Assembly (NCBI GenBank): GCA_946807835.1
Contig: OX327712.1
Location: forward strand, 11,116,001 to 11,180,000
DNA length: 64,000 nt
Source: Ailanthus altissimus
Taxonomy: Eukaryota > Streptophyta > Magnoliopsida > Sapindales > Simaroubaceae
Direction of reading: 5' to 3'
A program made the position numbers and the translations under genes. The notes beneath the pieces were generated by a model. The model saw only the letters and a program-made list of their open reading frames with translations. It made no database searches and was not told the origin of the DNA. Shown here piece by piece: positions 21,901 through 35,000 of this stretch (the first letter of the stretch is position 1; the number at the start of each line of letters is the position of its first letter).

Positions 21901-24888
21901 ACGGAATAATAATCCTTGACCAAGTGAAATTATATTTTTAATGTATCCAAATATCAAACAATGATGTGTTACTCAAATTCAAATTTACATAACATAAGTT
22001 TATATATTATTTAATTTATTAATAGAGCAACATTTACGTTAACTACTTAATGGCTGTTAATAAACTTTTTAAGACAATGACAGTGGAAAATTAATAATTT
22101 CACGTGAAATCTATAAAGTCGGATATGTTAAAAAATTGAATGAGATATGTTACTTTATTTTTTATTTCGCTGTTACTCTTGTTTGGGAACCATACTTCTT
22201 TTTACCAATGAGAGAAAAACCGAAAACAATTTAGTTAACGAATCTTTCCTTCATACTAAATTAAAGAGATCTCATGCTATACAAATTATGTGACAAGGTG
22301 TCCATAAAATCAGTCAATAATTATGGTTTGTTTAAATGAATTTGTACTTCTCTTAATTTTTGGTACATGGGTAGGTTTTACTAAATTGTGTGATCACAAA
22401 TTCTTTTCAACTTTTTTTAGTTATATCGAATTTGAATTATGATTTGAACTCGTTGAGATGGAAAGAATGTATATCAAGTTGGGAGCAAAACCCATTTTAC
22501 ATACTTTTGATTTCTAAAGTAACTTGATTTTCAAACCCTAATTAAGGACAAAAGGTAAGACTATTACCATATATGTTTGTGTATTATGTACATATAATAA
22601 TAATATAGTAACAATTATCTAGAATTTGGTGTTTGAGGTGATGAAAGCCAAAGAAGAAGGAGCTAGCTAGCTAGCTAATATTGTTGAAATTTCAACTTAT
22701 TGTGGAGGCTTCTATGTTGCTAATATTGTTTTCATTTTAGCATTGAATTGAAAGCAATCCTTTAATATATTCACTCTTCTCCATGTGGGCATATATCATT
22801 ATAATATTTAAATATTGATTGAAGCAAACAATACTATACATTATAAATACATAAATCTATACATAAATATGAACTTGGAATTAAATGACTAACCTTCTAT
22901 TCTCAAATCTCGAATGCTTCTCTGTTCATTCAAGAGAAGAATTTTGACTGAAATAAATAATTTAATCTTCAATATGTCCTCCATTTTCATATTTTAAATT
23001 TTTAACATGAAAGCTCGCACAAAATATTATACAAAAAAAATAATTTGGTTTTTCATAAACATGAAACATAGTAGACTATATGTTTGTATTAAACTAAAGA
23101 TTGTTTAGTAATTTCTTAAAATATATTTTTTTTATCAGATATAAACTAAACTTCAAACATCAAACCTCTTATTCTGATTTTAAAAAATATTTTCAACTGA
23201 TTAATAATTAATACCTACAATTTTCTAATAATTCACTCAGTAGGGAGTGATTTGTATTGTAACAAGTGATAACACAAACAAGTTTGAATATTAAAAAAAT
23301 ATTTATTTTTTTTTTTTGGAAAGAAAAAATATTTAAATTTTAATATGATCAGTATTAGCACTAAATAACAAAGTAGCAATATTATGTTGGACTGGCCAGT
23401 AAGATATCACTATTAACGATACGTTACAAGTAATTTTAACGTTTGATGTTATTAGTCAAACATTTATTTCTTCAATATCGACATCGAAGTGCTCTCTTTA
23501 TCATGAACAATGGATATTTAGCACTAAGCTTTCAATTTGAATAAATATGATTGATAATTAATATAAAATATATATAAAAATAAGTTAAAAAAAAATTGAA
23601 CGCACGTCGTAAATAGCAAAAGTATCAAAAGATAATTATTTAACTTGGTATGAAAATAGAAAATAGGATCTAATTCTTTTCTTTCTACGTCCAGCATTTG
23701 CTTTATTTTCATTAATGGCTGCTTTTCTAATTATTCGCCTGCGTTGCATGCTCCCATGCTTTGCTTTACCGGTGGGATTTAGTTGCACGAAACAAAAACA
23801 GAGGCCAAGACTCATGGGCTAGGTTAGGGTTTCATAAATGAGACAAGATAAATAGATCATAGCTTCATTCAATAAAACAGTAATTGAGAATCACCGTATT
23901 TATATATGGGGGATATGAAAATCATAGAAGTAACTCAAGTCAGCTCTCAACTTGGATTCATTTAAACTAAAAACAGTACGTGGAATATTTGAAGAGAATA
24001 ATTGAATCCAACAAGAAAATTCAATTTTGCTAACATTCAAATTTTGAGATTCTCAAGGAATATCTCACAATCAGTGTAAACTCTCACCATCCTAGTTTAC
24101 TTGCATAAATTGATCAAGATCCTTAAAGTCCCTACGTAGTTCTTAGCATAATTTATGATGTCTGCCAATACTAAGAGTTTGGTGTATAAAAGAGATTCAT
24201 GAGCATTGATTAGTTTAATTGATAACAACTTTTACACACAGTTTGAGTTCTGCTCAGAAGCAGAATTTAAAAAGAATAATGTTAAATATTATTCCAATTT
24301 TTTTTTTATAGTGTATCAAATAATTATTAAATAATAAAACAGCTTAATAGATATAAAACTTACATCATTTCTTCATAATTTAAAATATAATATTTAATAT
24401 ATAATTTTTAAAATATAACATTACTTATTTAAAAAATAAAATAATTGTTTAAAAACGTAAAAAACATGGTATAAAAAAATTAAAAAAACACTAGACGTAA
24501 AAGCAAGAATTTGGACAATACTGGCTTTTAAGTCAAGAAGTTGGCGAGTTGGCGTGATAGATTAGGATTGCTTGCTCTTGAAAATATATTATGGCAGCAC
24601 CTAGCTATGTATCTCAGTCAATAAAGTCTGCAGCCAAAATTAAACACAACATAAATACAATACAACACGAAAATAGTACAATTTGAGTTATGGGATTTGT
24701 AGAAAAGAAGAGAACCCTTAAGATTTGAAAAGGAAACGTGTCGGCTGGGATCAGATTATTTATCACAAATATCCAGAGCAAAACTGCACATCTCTATCAG
24801 TTCAGGGGGGAAGGCCCAAGCAGACTAGTAGCCTATACACCTTCTAATTAATACTTTGTGTGAGCCAGTTGCCTAAACATTTGAAAGC
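21901..24888. other. Intergenic AT-rich region, nothing recognised
   Basis: Three kilobases between the neprosin promoter and the GCN1 3' side. I see no coding exon, RNA gene or transposon domain. A short (AGCT)n run, GCTAGCTAGCTAGCT, lies near 22662-22676, and poly-A/T runs occur at 23300-23310 and 24300. Confidence 0.4.
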
Positions 24889-25092
24889 ATGGAAGAATGA
24901 TTCAACAACCGAAAATGAAGCTATCAAGACAGGAAACTCTCTTATTCAAAAAAAGTGCCCATGTTTCCAATCAGGACTTGCATTAAATCCATGGAAGAAT
25001 GATTCAACAACCGAAAATGAAGCTATCAAGACAGGAAACTCTCTTATTCAAAAAAAGTGCCCATGTTTCCAATCAGGACTTGCATTAAATCC
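24889..25092. repeat. Perfect 102-bp tandem duplication
   Basis: The 102-bp unit starting ATGGAAGAATGATTCAAC at 24889 is repeated without any difference from 24991 to 25092. The length is a multiple of three, so a plus-strand frame stays open across both copies. The frame has no family resemblance, and the region lies about 0.9 kb beyond the GCN1 stop, so coding is not supported. Identity of both copies means a very recent duplication or an assembly artefact. Confidence 0.9.
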
Positions 25093-26008
25093 AAATGATA
25101 GTCCAAAGGGCTTTTCAGTAATACGAAGCATAAATTCGGTGTATAAAGAATGAACGACAGCCTTGAAGCATGACAAAGTATTGCACCAAATGCATTACCA
25201 GCTTGATAGTTGGATTCCTGGCTCAACAATGAATTCTAGAATCTCACAGAAATTATTCTCCTCCCAATACCAGAATATCAGAAGCTTAAGCAAACTGCCG
25301 GATTTTATATCTCATGATCTTCAAAGCAAACAAGCTAATTACATTGTTGTGTACTAACTACAAGCCCTAAAATGAAACTTATTCCAGACAAACTATCCTG
25401 TTGTGCCCAAATCTACAATTAACTGCAAAAATTCTTAATCAAAACCTAAATTATTACCAAGTACCAATGCCAATAGCAAATGGATTAAATTTTGAGGCAA
25501 CTAAACATATATAGTTCTTTGTGCATCCAACAAACATCTTCTCCAAAGAATACAAAAGTTAAAGAGTGAAATTGACAAGATTATATAAAAATCAAATCTG
25601 AGAGGATAGGATTTATGTGACAATATGATTGACAAGCAAGTATTGACTTACTAATCACAAAGGAAAGCTTTCACCAAATAGCTTTCCATTGGCATCAATA
25701 ATTGACAAAATTCAAACAAAAAATGAGAACATATGGCCTGGATCCTATTTATGATCTTCTATATAAAAATGATTCACACTTACATTGGCATTAGAACAAA
25801 TTTCGGACAAGAGAACTCTGGGAATGGAACAAAATCCAGATAAGAAAATCTCGGTTAAGGGACCTCTTTGTATGTGTACGTATCTGTATTCCTATAGATA
25901 AAACACATTGCAGTAAAAACATTGGCCACAGACCTCCTGGTGAACAGATTTTCTGCACTTCCAACTCCTTAAGAATTCAAACAGAATAGAGGAACAATTG
26001 CCACTTTA
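25093..26008 (-). other. GCN1 3' flank, including its 3' UTR
   Basis: This directly follows the GCN1 stop codon on the minus strand. It must include the 3' UTR. A GGAATAAG near-consensus polyadenylation signal lies on the gene strand near 25378-25385, but closer AT-rich alternatives exist. No other gene is recognised. Confidence 0.4.
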
Positions 26009-29000
26009 TCAGCCACTAGCTGAATCATCTTCACTATCTCCACTGTCATCACTGCATTTGCACGTTCAACAAAGAGCTCAAGTGAAACAAACTGAAAGCA
26101 TAGGAAAAAATGCACGACTAGTATAGAAATACCATGGCATTTTTTGCATGGACATTGCAGAAGAGATAAGCTAAATGTCCACATTTAATTATATCTATGT
26201 TAAGTTCTGAAATTTGAAGTAACTAATACCCATTGAAAGGCTGTCAGATGAAAATGATATACCTGTGCTCGGAAAGTTTTGATACTCGTCTTGCATCTAA
26301 GCCTGTTATATATTTTTGTGCTGCTTGAACATACTCCAACCCTGCAAAAAGTTAAATAACAATATCACCTATTTTCTAACATCAGAAAAATAAATTTGGT
26401 ACTTGGTGCCATACAATTTGCCCTGATGCATTGCTTCAGCACTCTTGTTTTGTTCTTTCACTTGCTTAACAACCCAATCTACCATTAATTATTACCAAGT
26501 CCACATAGATTACTCTCATAAGTCAAAACCTTTAGTAAATGCACAAACTCAACTATGCAAACATATCATGAAACTGCCAGTGAGAGATTCCAAAATCTGC
26601 CCCCTAGTTCCAAGCAAAATAAAAACTTTATTTAAACTAGAAAATATAAAATTGTGTTCTTTGGTTCAACTAGTAAAACCTATTGATAACAAAAAAATTT
26701 CTGTTTTCCAATCTCACCCACATCAGGGTTGGGGAAGGGATTTATATTCATGCAATATTTATATGTATGGCCACCTGGATCATTAAAAGCTAGTCAAGAA
26801 CTAATTTGTTATCCAAACGTAGGCTGCCAAGAACCAAGTAATCAGCTTGAAAAGTGACACAGATAAGGAAATACCCCTTGCCAACTGGAAGGCATGCAAG
26901 GAACATCTTTCTGCAGCTAATCTTATGGGATTACTTCCATCCTTTAAACAATCAGCAAGCGCAGAACCAAATATTGTCACATGGACCGTGACTGCCGATG
27001 GATTTTCCTTCAAAACATATAGCACATTAATTCCCAAACATCAACATATCTAAACCAATAATACAGTAGTCCACAACCCAGTATGGCAGTACATAAAAGT
27101 TACATACTTTTGCAACCGATTTTAGAGCAGATAATGCCCTTCTTCTAACTTCACTGGACTCATCATGCAAAGCAGAAACCAAGGAGGAAAGAATATCGAT
27201 TACTGCCTTGGAGTTAGAGGGATCACTTCGAATTTGATGAAGCAGCAGCCTTCCTAAAGCCTTGGTCGAAGCTTCACGAAGAGGAAACTATTTGCAAGGA
27301 AGCGTCAGAAATAGGCACAAAGAGTGTTAAATAGAAAAATGAAATCACAAACTGGATCATTCTCCAACACTAAGAATACCTTATCATCTTTCAAGGAGCA
27401 TTTCAGACAGTCTGCAATAGATGGGAACAGCGGAGATATAAAAATCGTGGAGGGATTATGCCTCAGCAAGGCAGAGAATGTCAGTACAGAGCCATGTCTA
27501 GGAGGCCAGGCAGGAGAAGAAGCTGCATCTAAAAGTTCCTGAAGCAGCTCAGCCAGCTGAGCATCTTCCATGTACTGCCACATCATTATAGGGACACAAA
27601 TTAACAAAACATTTAAAACTACAGTAATAAGAAAATCTAACCCAACACTCCAATAAATGAGTTTGTGACAAATTTTCATACAACTTCTAGTAGAATTGAG
27701 AAACATTAAACAAATACACCGGCGCCTGTAGAAGGAAAATGCATCTTGAAGCATACAAGGAATGGGAGAAATGAGAAGAATTAGTCCATAAAAAGAACCA
27801 CACACAGAACACTCTCCCAAGATCCTTCTTCAATGGGACAAATAATGGTTCATAAGCTATTTTAATCAACTAGAAAATATTCAAAGAGAATATAGCTCAT
27901 GGTAGAGGCAGAATGGTGGTGGTGGCAGTGGTGTCAATTGTAGCGTCAGCATGAATAATGAAAAGACCATCAAATTTCCTCTCCGTATAAACATTAAAAA
28001 AGTAAAAATAAAATAAAATAAAGGAGAGATAATTGGAAGTTCCTTAGAATACTAAAACCAAACCTGTGACATAATGCCCAGTATGATTGCAGCAGATATT
28101 CGAACTTGGTCATCATCATGACGAATTAAATCCTTCAGAACAAAGTAGACACGAGTTCTAACAGCACTGCTAAGACTCTTCCCAGCATGTTTCAGTACAC
28201 CTTTTAAAGCAGTCAAAATGGCCTCCCGGATCCCAGCATCAGATGTCTAAAAAATCAGATATTAGACAGTTATGTAATCTGTTTCTGAGACAAAGGCATC
28301 AAGAGGATCAACAATAACAAGCATCACCTGCAAACTTGACAGAAGGTCACCAACTAAAGGATCAACCCTGGTACTGAGAGCACTAAGCTTACCAAGAGCA
28401 AGAGCAGCACTTGAACGAACAGTTCTGCATAAAACAAAACAATGAATCAAGCAACAAATAATTACAGCACATTGTAAGAACAAAGATCAAATTCTGCAAG
28501 TAACAGTCATTTTCATATATTAAATAATGTAACTGTATCTTGTTTTTCCAAATAATTAAAGCACTCAGAAATGAAGAAATAAAATAATTACATCCGACGA
28601 CCAATAACCTCTCTTCCACAGTAAATAGAATTATTCAGAACATTAAAAGAGTAGAGACTGTACTCCAAACAAACCTTGTATTATCCTGTAGGCACTTGAT
28701 AAATGTTGTTTGAAGCTGAGGAAGAAAAGGTTTCAGTGCCATCCCACCCTTTCTTATCATAACGTTTAAAGTAGACAGGATGGCACTTTTCACCTGCCAA
28801 GGAAACCGGTCACCTATGATTCGAATAAGGGGCCTACAGTTATAGAAAACAACAAAGAAAAGGTCAGATTATACAAAAAAACTAGGTTGTTGTTCACACA
28901 AGCATAGGAACATGAACTTCAAAAACAGCTAGAATGTAACATCTGTTAGAGAATCTTATCCACAAAAGAAATAAATAAGACCTCCCCACTAAAAAAAGGG

Positions 29001-32000
29001 CAAACAAAAAAAAATAGAAAAACAAAGAAAATGAAAAATCTGTTGGACAAAATACACATAACAAAACCCAGTAAAATTTACCAGTAAAAGCTCTAAACAG
29101 ATCATAGAAACAAAAAGAAAATGTACGTTGTCAAACTGTAACAAAAACCAAGAGATACCAGCAAAAAGTTCAGGTTTAACAGCCACTTAATGTTTTGCTC
29201 AAGTTGTTACAAGAGTGATCAGATCATCTAGTTTCAGTACTTTAAATGGATATGGCACAAAAAAGATCCATCGCTGTATTTGTAACAGTCAATTTCCTCT
29301 CATGGGAATTTAATCACCGGTCCATACTCCCATAAATTGAAATAAAGAGTCAGAAACATGCGTTTATTGTTAAAGCCCTTTGTTGAACTTCAGTTGAGGA
29401 AAAAAAATGTCAGTCATGTTTTGAAACAAAGACTAAAAACTTAAGACTGCAAAAAAAAAAAATTACGAAGTGAAAGATGGCAAGTCATTGATATTTCTGA
29501 GAAAAAAAGACAAACTGAAGGAGCATCTAGAAGACCTAAAATGTCAACCCAGTAATGAAGTGATAAAGCAAAACATTAACATGTAAACAAACAAAATTTT
29601 ATGTTGAGTTAGTGCTTCATGTTAAGAGTCAACAATTATGGTTTGGGTGTGCAGATTTTTCAGCTTATTACAGCTCATTTCAGGTGTGTATTACAGCTAT
29701 GTATTCTCTGTAATTAGGACTTAGGTTAGTTTCTTTTTCTTATAAATTAGTGTACATTTGTAGATGAAATACAAGTGAGATTTACTCATACTTTGTCATG
29801 GTATCAGAGCCATTTTATCATTTCTAAACTTGTGGCCTGCATTGCCACTTTAAAATTTCTGGAAAAAGTTTCAGTTTGTTTTTTCTTTTTCTGGTCATTT
29901 TATCAATTCCAAATTTGTGGCCTGCATTGCCACTTAAAATTTCTGAAAAAAAATTCCAGTATCCTTCTTTTTTCTGGCCTAAATTGCCATTTTATTTCAT
30001 TCTTCTGGTTCTTTTAAGGCTTGCTTTGCCATATTTTTCAGAACTATTTTTTTCTCTCAAAAATTAGTCTTCCCATGCCCAGATTTTCTTTTCTTCATGT
30101 CTAAAATCATACTTGAGATTTCAGAATCTACCAATCAGCAAAATTATAATCTGATAGAAAGTTCAGCTTTAGTTACAAAAGTTGTGAAATCAGATCAACA
30201 ACAGTCAAATGCTTATTCAATCGGAGTAGGACTGTTATAAGGACTTAGAGAAGGTAAAAAAGACTCCTTATGGTGCACCTACTATAAGAAGCCGCAACAC
30301 AGCAACAAAAAGGTGCTGGAAACTCCATGGTAAGCCTTTAAATACTCAAAATACATCTTGGACAGTAAAGTGTAATCAAGAAGCAAGTCAAGGACTGGTA
30401 CATTTGACCTTGACACAATCTAAAAGTGTAAAAGAATTCTCTCAAGAGCCATCTAAGTTCAATAAAGAAGAGATTAAGAAGTTGCGATATTTTATGAGGA
30501 CATTAGAGAAACCTATGGGTGGTGCAAGTACTTACTCCTTGGCTTTTTCAGGTAATTTTCAGCCCTTTGCACTTAATGTGTCAATCACCAAAGGAACTTG
30601 GATAGTAGATTCTGAGGCTACAGATCATATGACCCAATCTTCTCATGGGTTTGTATCTTATAGTCCTTGTCCTAGTAATAAGAAAATTGTTATTGCTGAT
30701 GGAACATTAGTTATAGTTGCTGGTCAAGGGGATGTAGTTATAAATCAGAACCTTGTTTTAAAAAATGTTCTACATGTGCCAAAATTGTCTACCAATCTAG
30801 TTTCAATTCCCAAACTTACAAAGGATTTGAACTGTTTTGTAACCTTTTCTTCTGCACTTTGTAAATTTCAAAACCAGAAAACAAGGAAGATGATTGCACT
30901 TGCTAGGGAGAAGAATGGGCTCTACTTTCTTGAGGAATCTAGTGGGAAAAATAGTACTAAGGATCCGATTTCGTTGTCCCTGCTTTCTAAGTCTTCTCTT
31001 GCCAATAAAGATAAGATATGGTTATATCATTTTCGTCTTAGTCATCCTTCTTTCAGTATTCTTAAAATAATGTTTCCTGATTTATTTAAAGGATTTGATT
31101 TAAGTATGTTCCATTGTGATATTTGTGAACTTGCAAAACATAAACGTGCATCCTTTCCAATAAGTAATACAAGAGCTTTAAAACCTTTTACTCTAATTCA
31201 TAGTAATGTTTGGGGACATCCTACTTTTCATAATATCTCTAGAGCTCGTTGGTTTGTCTCGTTTATTGATGATTGCACTCGAGTGTCATGGGTTTTTCTT
31301 TTAAAACAAAAATCATATATTAGTTCCACCTTTCGAAATTTTTTCCATATGGTAAAAAATCAATTTGGGGTTGGGATAAAAAAAGTTCGGTCAGATAATG
31401 CTAGGGAATATTTTAATCAACTATTGTCACCATTCTTCAAAGAAAAAGGAATCATTCTCGAGTCCTCATGTGTCAACACACCACAACAAAAAGGGAGTGG
31501 CAGAAAGGAAAAATGGTCATCTTCTAGCAGTTACTCGAGCTTTTCTTTTCCAAAAAAATGTTCCAAAGAATTATTAGGGGGAAGCTGTCTTAACCGCTAC
31601 ACATCTGATTAATAGATTACCTTCTAAAGTTCTTGATTATAACAACCCCATGCAACTATTTTCGAAATTTTACCCTGACTTCAAAACAATTAATCACCTG
31701 GTTCCTAGGATTTTTGGGTGTGTCATTTGTTCATATTCATTCGAATAACCGTGGGAAACTTGATCCAAGGGCTCTTAAGTGTATTTTTCTTGGGTATTCT
31801 TCTACACAGAAAAGTATAAGTGTTATCATCATCCAACAAAACGATTCTTTGTCTCTGTCGATGTAACCTTCGTTGAAAATGAAAATTACTTTTCAAATCC
31901 TTATCTTCAGGGGGGGACAATATTTATGGAAGATAAGGATAGAGATTTGTTTTTATTTGATCTTTCATACTCCTCATCCTCACAAAATCAAAATTTGGTT

Positions 32001-35000
32001 CCTTTACCAAATAAATCATCATCTGTTTTTGATCCTAGTCAAGTGGCAAATGATAAACAGATTCAAAGTACTATACGCCCATTGCAGGTATATTCAAGAA
32101 GGAAAGAGCCTGTTGTTCAACTAATGCAAGTTCTTGATTCAAAACCAATTTCTGGTACTGATAATGTTGAGGTAACTCCTAACTCTGAGGATTATAATAG
32201 TAATGTGCCTATTGTTTCTAATGATGATGATCTTCCTATTGCAATTAGAAAGGGGATTAGAAAATGTACCCAACGACCTGTATATCCATCGTCTCACTTT
32301 GTATCCTATGAAAAGCTGTCAAGTGGTCATAAAAATTTTCTTATCCACCTCAACACTATTACTATTCCAAAAAATGTCTCGGAAGCTTTGGGTAGCAAAG
32401 AATGGAAAGAAGCTATGAAGGTTGAAATGGATGCTCTTGAGAAGAACAAAACCTGGGACTTGGTGGAACTACCTCCAAGAAAGAAGTAAATGGGTCTTCA
32501 CCGTGAAATATAAGGCAAATGGATCACTTGAACGGTACAAAGTAAGGTTAGTAGCAAAGGGATATACTCAAAACTTATGGGATAGATTATCTTGAAACAT
32601 TTGCTCCTGCTGCAAAAATGAATACAATAAGAATATTATTATCTTTAGCTGCTAATTGTGGTTGGAGTTTGCAACAGTTTGATGTAAAAAATGTCTTTCT
32701 ACATGGTGATCTTAATGAAGAAATCTATATAGAGATACCTCCAGGGTTTGAGTCAGAAAAGAACAAGGTGTGTAAGTTAAAAAAATGCATTATATGGCTT
32801 AAAACAGTCTCCCAGGGCTTGGTTTGGCAGATTTGCTAGAGTAATGCATGCTTTGGGTTTCAAACAAAGTCAAGGTGATCACACATTGTTTATCAAACAT
32901 TCCTCTTCAGGGAGAGTTACAGCTCTCTTAGTCTATGTGGATAACATAGTGGTAACTGGAGATGACTTGCAAGGAATGAAAACACTGAAAAAGTGTTTAT
33001 TGCAAGAATTTGAGATTAAAAAACTAGGCAAGTTAAAATACTTCCTCGGCATTGAAGTAGCTCACTCTCAACATGAGATCTTTATATCACAGCAGAAATG
33101 TGTTAAATCTATTAACTGAGACAAGGAAACTAGGGTGTAAACCAGTGGAGACACCCATTGAACCAAATCACAAACTTTGTGAAGCACCAGAAGATGCAGT
33201 GGTAGATAGAGAATCCTATCAAAGATTGGTTGGCAAATTAATCTATCTTTCCCATATCAGACCATACATAGCCTATGCTGTAGGAGTGGTGAGTCAATTC
33301 ATGCACAACCCAAAAGAAGTACACCTTCAAGCAGCACATTGAATTCTACAGTACTTAAAAAGGTACTCTAGGAAAAGGAGTGTTGTTTAGAAGAGGTAAT
33401 GAATTGACAGTGGAAGCATACACGGATGCAGATTATGCTGGATCAGTTGATGATAGAAGATCAACTTCAGGCTATTGCACATTCCTTAAAGGCAATCTTG
33501 TAACGTGGAGAAGCAAGAAGCAAAATGTGATAGCAAGATCAAGTACAGAAGCTGAGTTCAGAGTTATGGCATTAAGAGTTTGTGAACTTTTATGGTTGAA
33601 AATAATCTTGGAAGATTTGAAGATTGCGTGAGAAGAACCTATGAAACTATATTGTGATAATAAGTCAGCAATTAATATCGCACACAATCCAGTACAACAT
33701 GACCGCACCAAGCATGTGGAAGTAGATAAACATTTTATAAATGAGAAGTTAGAGAGTGGAATGATTTGTACTCCATTTGTGTCAACCGAAGGTCAACTTG
33801 CAAATGTATTAACTAAAGGATTAAATGGTTCTGCATTCCAATCTATTGTTGGCAAGCTAGGAATGAAAAATATCCATTCACCAGCTTGAAGGGGAGTGTT
33901 AAGAGTCAACAATTATGGTTTTGGTGTGCAGATTTTTCAGTTTATTACAGCTGTGTATTAGAGCTCATATCAGCTGTGTATTACAGCTTATTACAGCTCA
34001 TTTCAATAATGTATTACAGCTATGTATTCTTTGTAATTAGGACTTAGGTTAGCTTCTTTTTCCTATAAATTAGTGTACATTTGTTAGATGAAATACAAGT
34101 GAGATTTACTCATACTTTGTCACTTCATACAGTCTGAATCCACCTTACATCTGAAATTTTACCAACATTTAAAGCACAGATAAAGGACTTTTGGAAGTGT
34201 GGTAGTTTCTTTGCATAAGTGTGTAATCATGGCTGTGTCCAGGGTTGTTTGGTTGGAAAGAAAATAGAACTTTTGAAGATGTCAAACGGGTAGAAGTTTC
34301 AGAGCTCTGGGACATATATGGCACTTTTTGGCTTCTTTTTGGGCTTCAGTTTCGGATCATTTCACTGGGATTCCTTTGTCTGTGATTTCTAGACAGTAGA
34401 GAGCAGTGATAGTCTAAGATACTCTTCAGTTATGTTTCTGGTTTTGTTTTTCCCAGCTTCTCACTTATTGTCTTTTTAGTTTGTATTTAGACTTTTCTTT
34501 TTTTTATTTTTTTCTGTTTCTTTAGGTAGATTCCTTAGCCACTTGTTTTTGTATTATTTTTTAACTTTTTCTATTCTTTTTTCCTCATTAATAGAGTTTT
34601 TGTTGTCTTACCAAAAAAAATTTTGAAATACAGACAAATTACCAAATAACCATGGTACATACCCTGTTATGGGAATAACAAACTCCTTCAGCGCTTGTTC
34701 ACTAGTTACTTCAATAAGCTCCCCAAGACCCAATGCTGCCTGCTCCCTTAATTCAGCAGACCCACTGATTAAACCCTGCAATAAAATATAAGAGACCAAC
34801 ATTAGTGCAAATGCAAATGGCATTACCAAGAAATAGGGCATAAATTGGTAATAATACATTCAATATCATATCTTCTCCATCCCAAAAGTAAAGGAAGAAC
34901 CAATTTCAATTGTAACTCATGGTGTTATGGACACAAACAATAAAATACATAAAGATCATAGCAGCAAAGACTTCCACAACCAAATTACAAGTGTATAGGC

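Larger units (their letters stand above)
29615..34127 (+). mobile_element. Ty1-copia retrotransposon in GCN1 intron 52, with TSD CTTCA
   Basis: LTRs at 29620-29798 and 33897-34122, both TGTTAAGAGTC...CTTTGTCA, are flanked by CTTCA at 29615-29619 and 34123-34127. A PBS TGGTATCAGAGC begins directly after the 5' LTR and a purine tract ends at the 3' LTR. Internal order (remnant gag knuckle, protease, integrase, RT, RNase H) is copia. It is antisense to GCN1. Most of gag is missing and frameshifts and catalytic changes make it non-autonomous. The intact TSD and complete LTR pair suggest one insertion followed by decay in place. Confidence 0.95.

Noticed and set aside
22660..22680. Repeated GCTA palindrome as a possible regulatory hairpin
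   Set aside because: It is a short simple repeat with no stable loop structure or nearby gene feature.
24860..25153. 97-codon frame across the 102-bp tandem duplication
   Set aside because: The repeat length is a multiple of three so the frame stays open by chance; no homology or conserved motif, and it lies downstream of the GCN1 stop.
27324..27542. Plus-strand frame opposite GCN1 exon 56
   Set aside because: It is the complement of a strongly supported coding exon.
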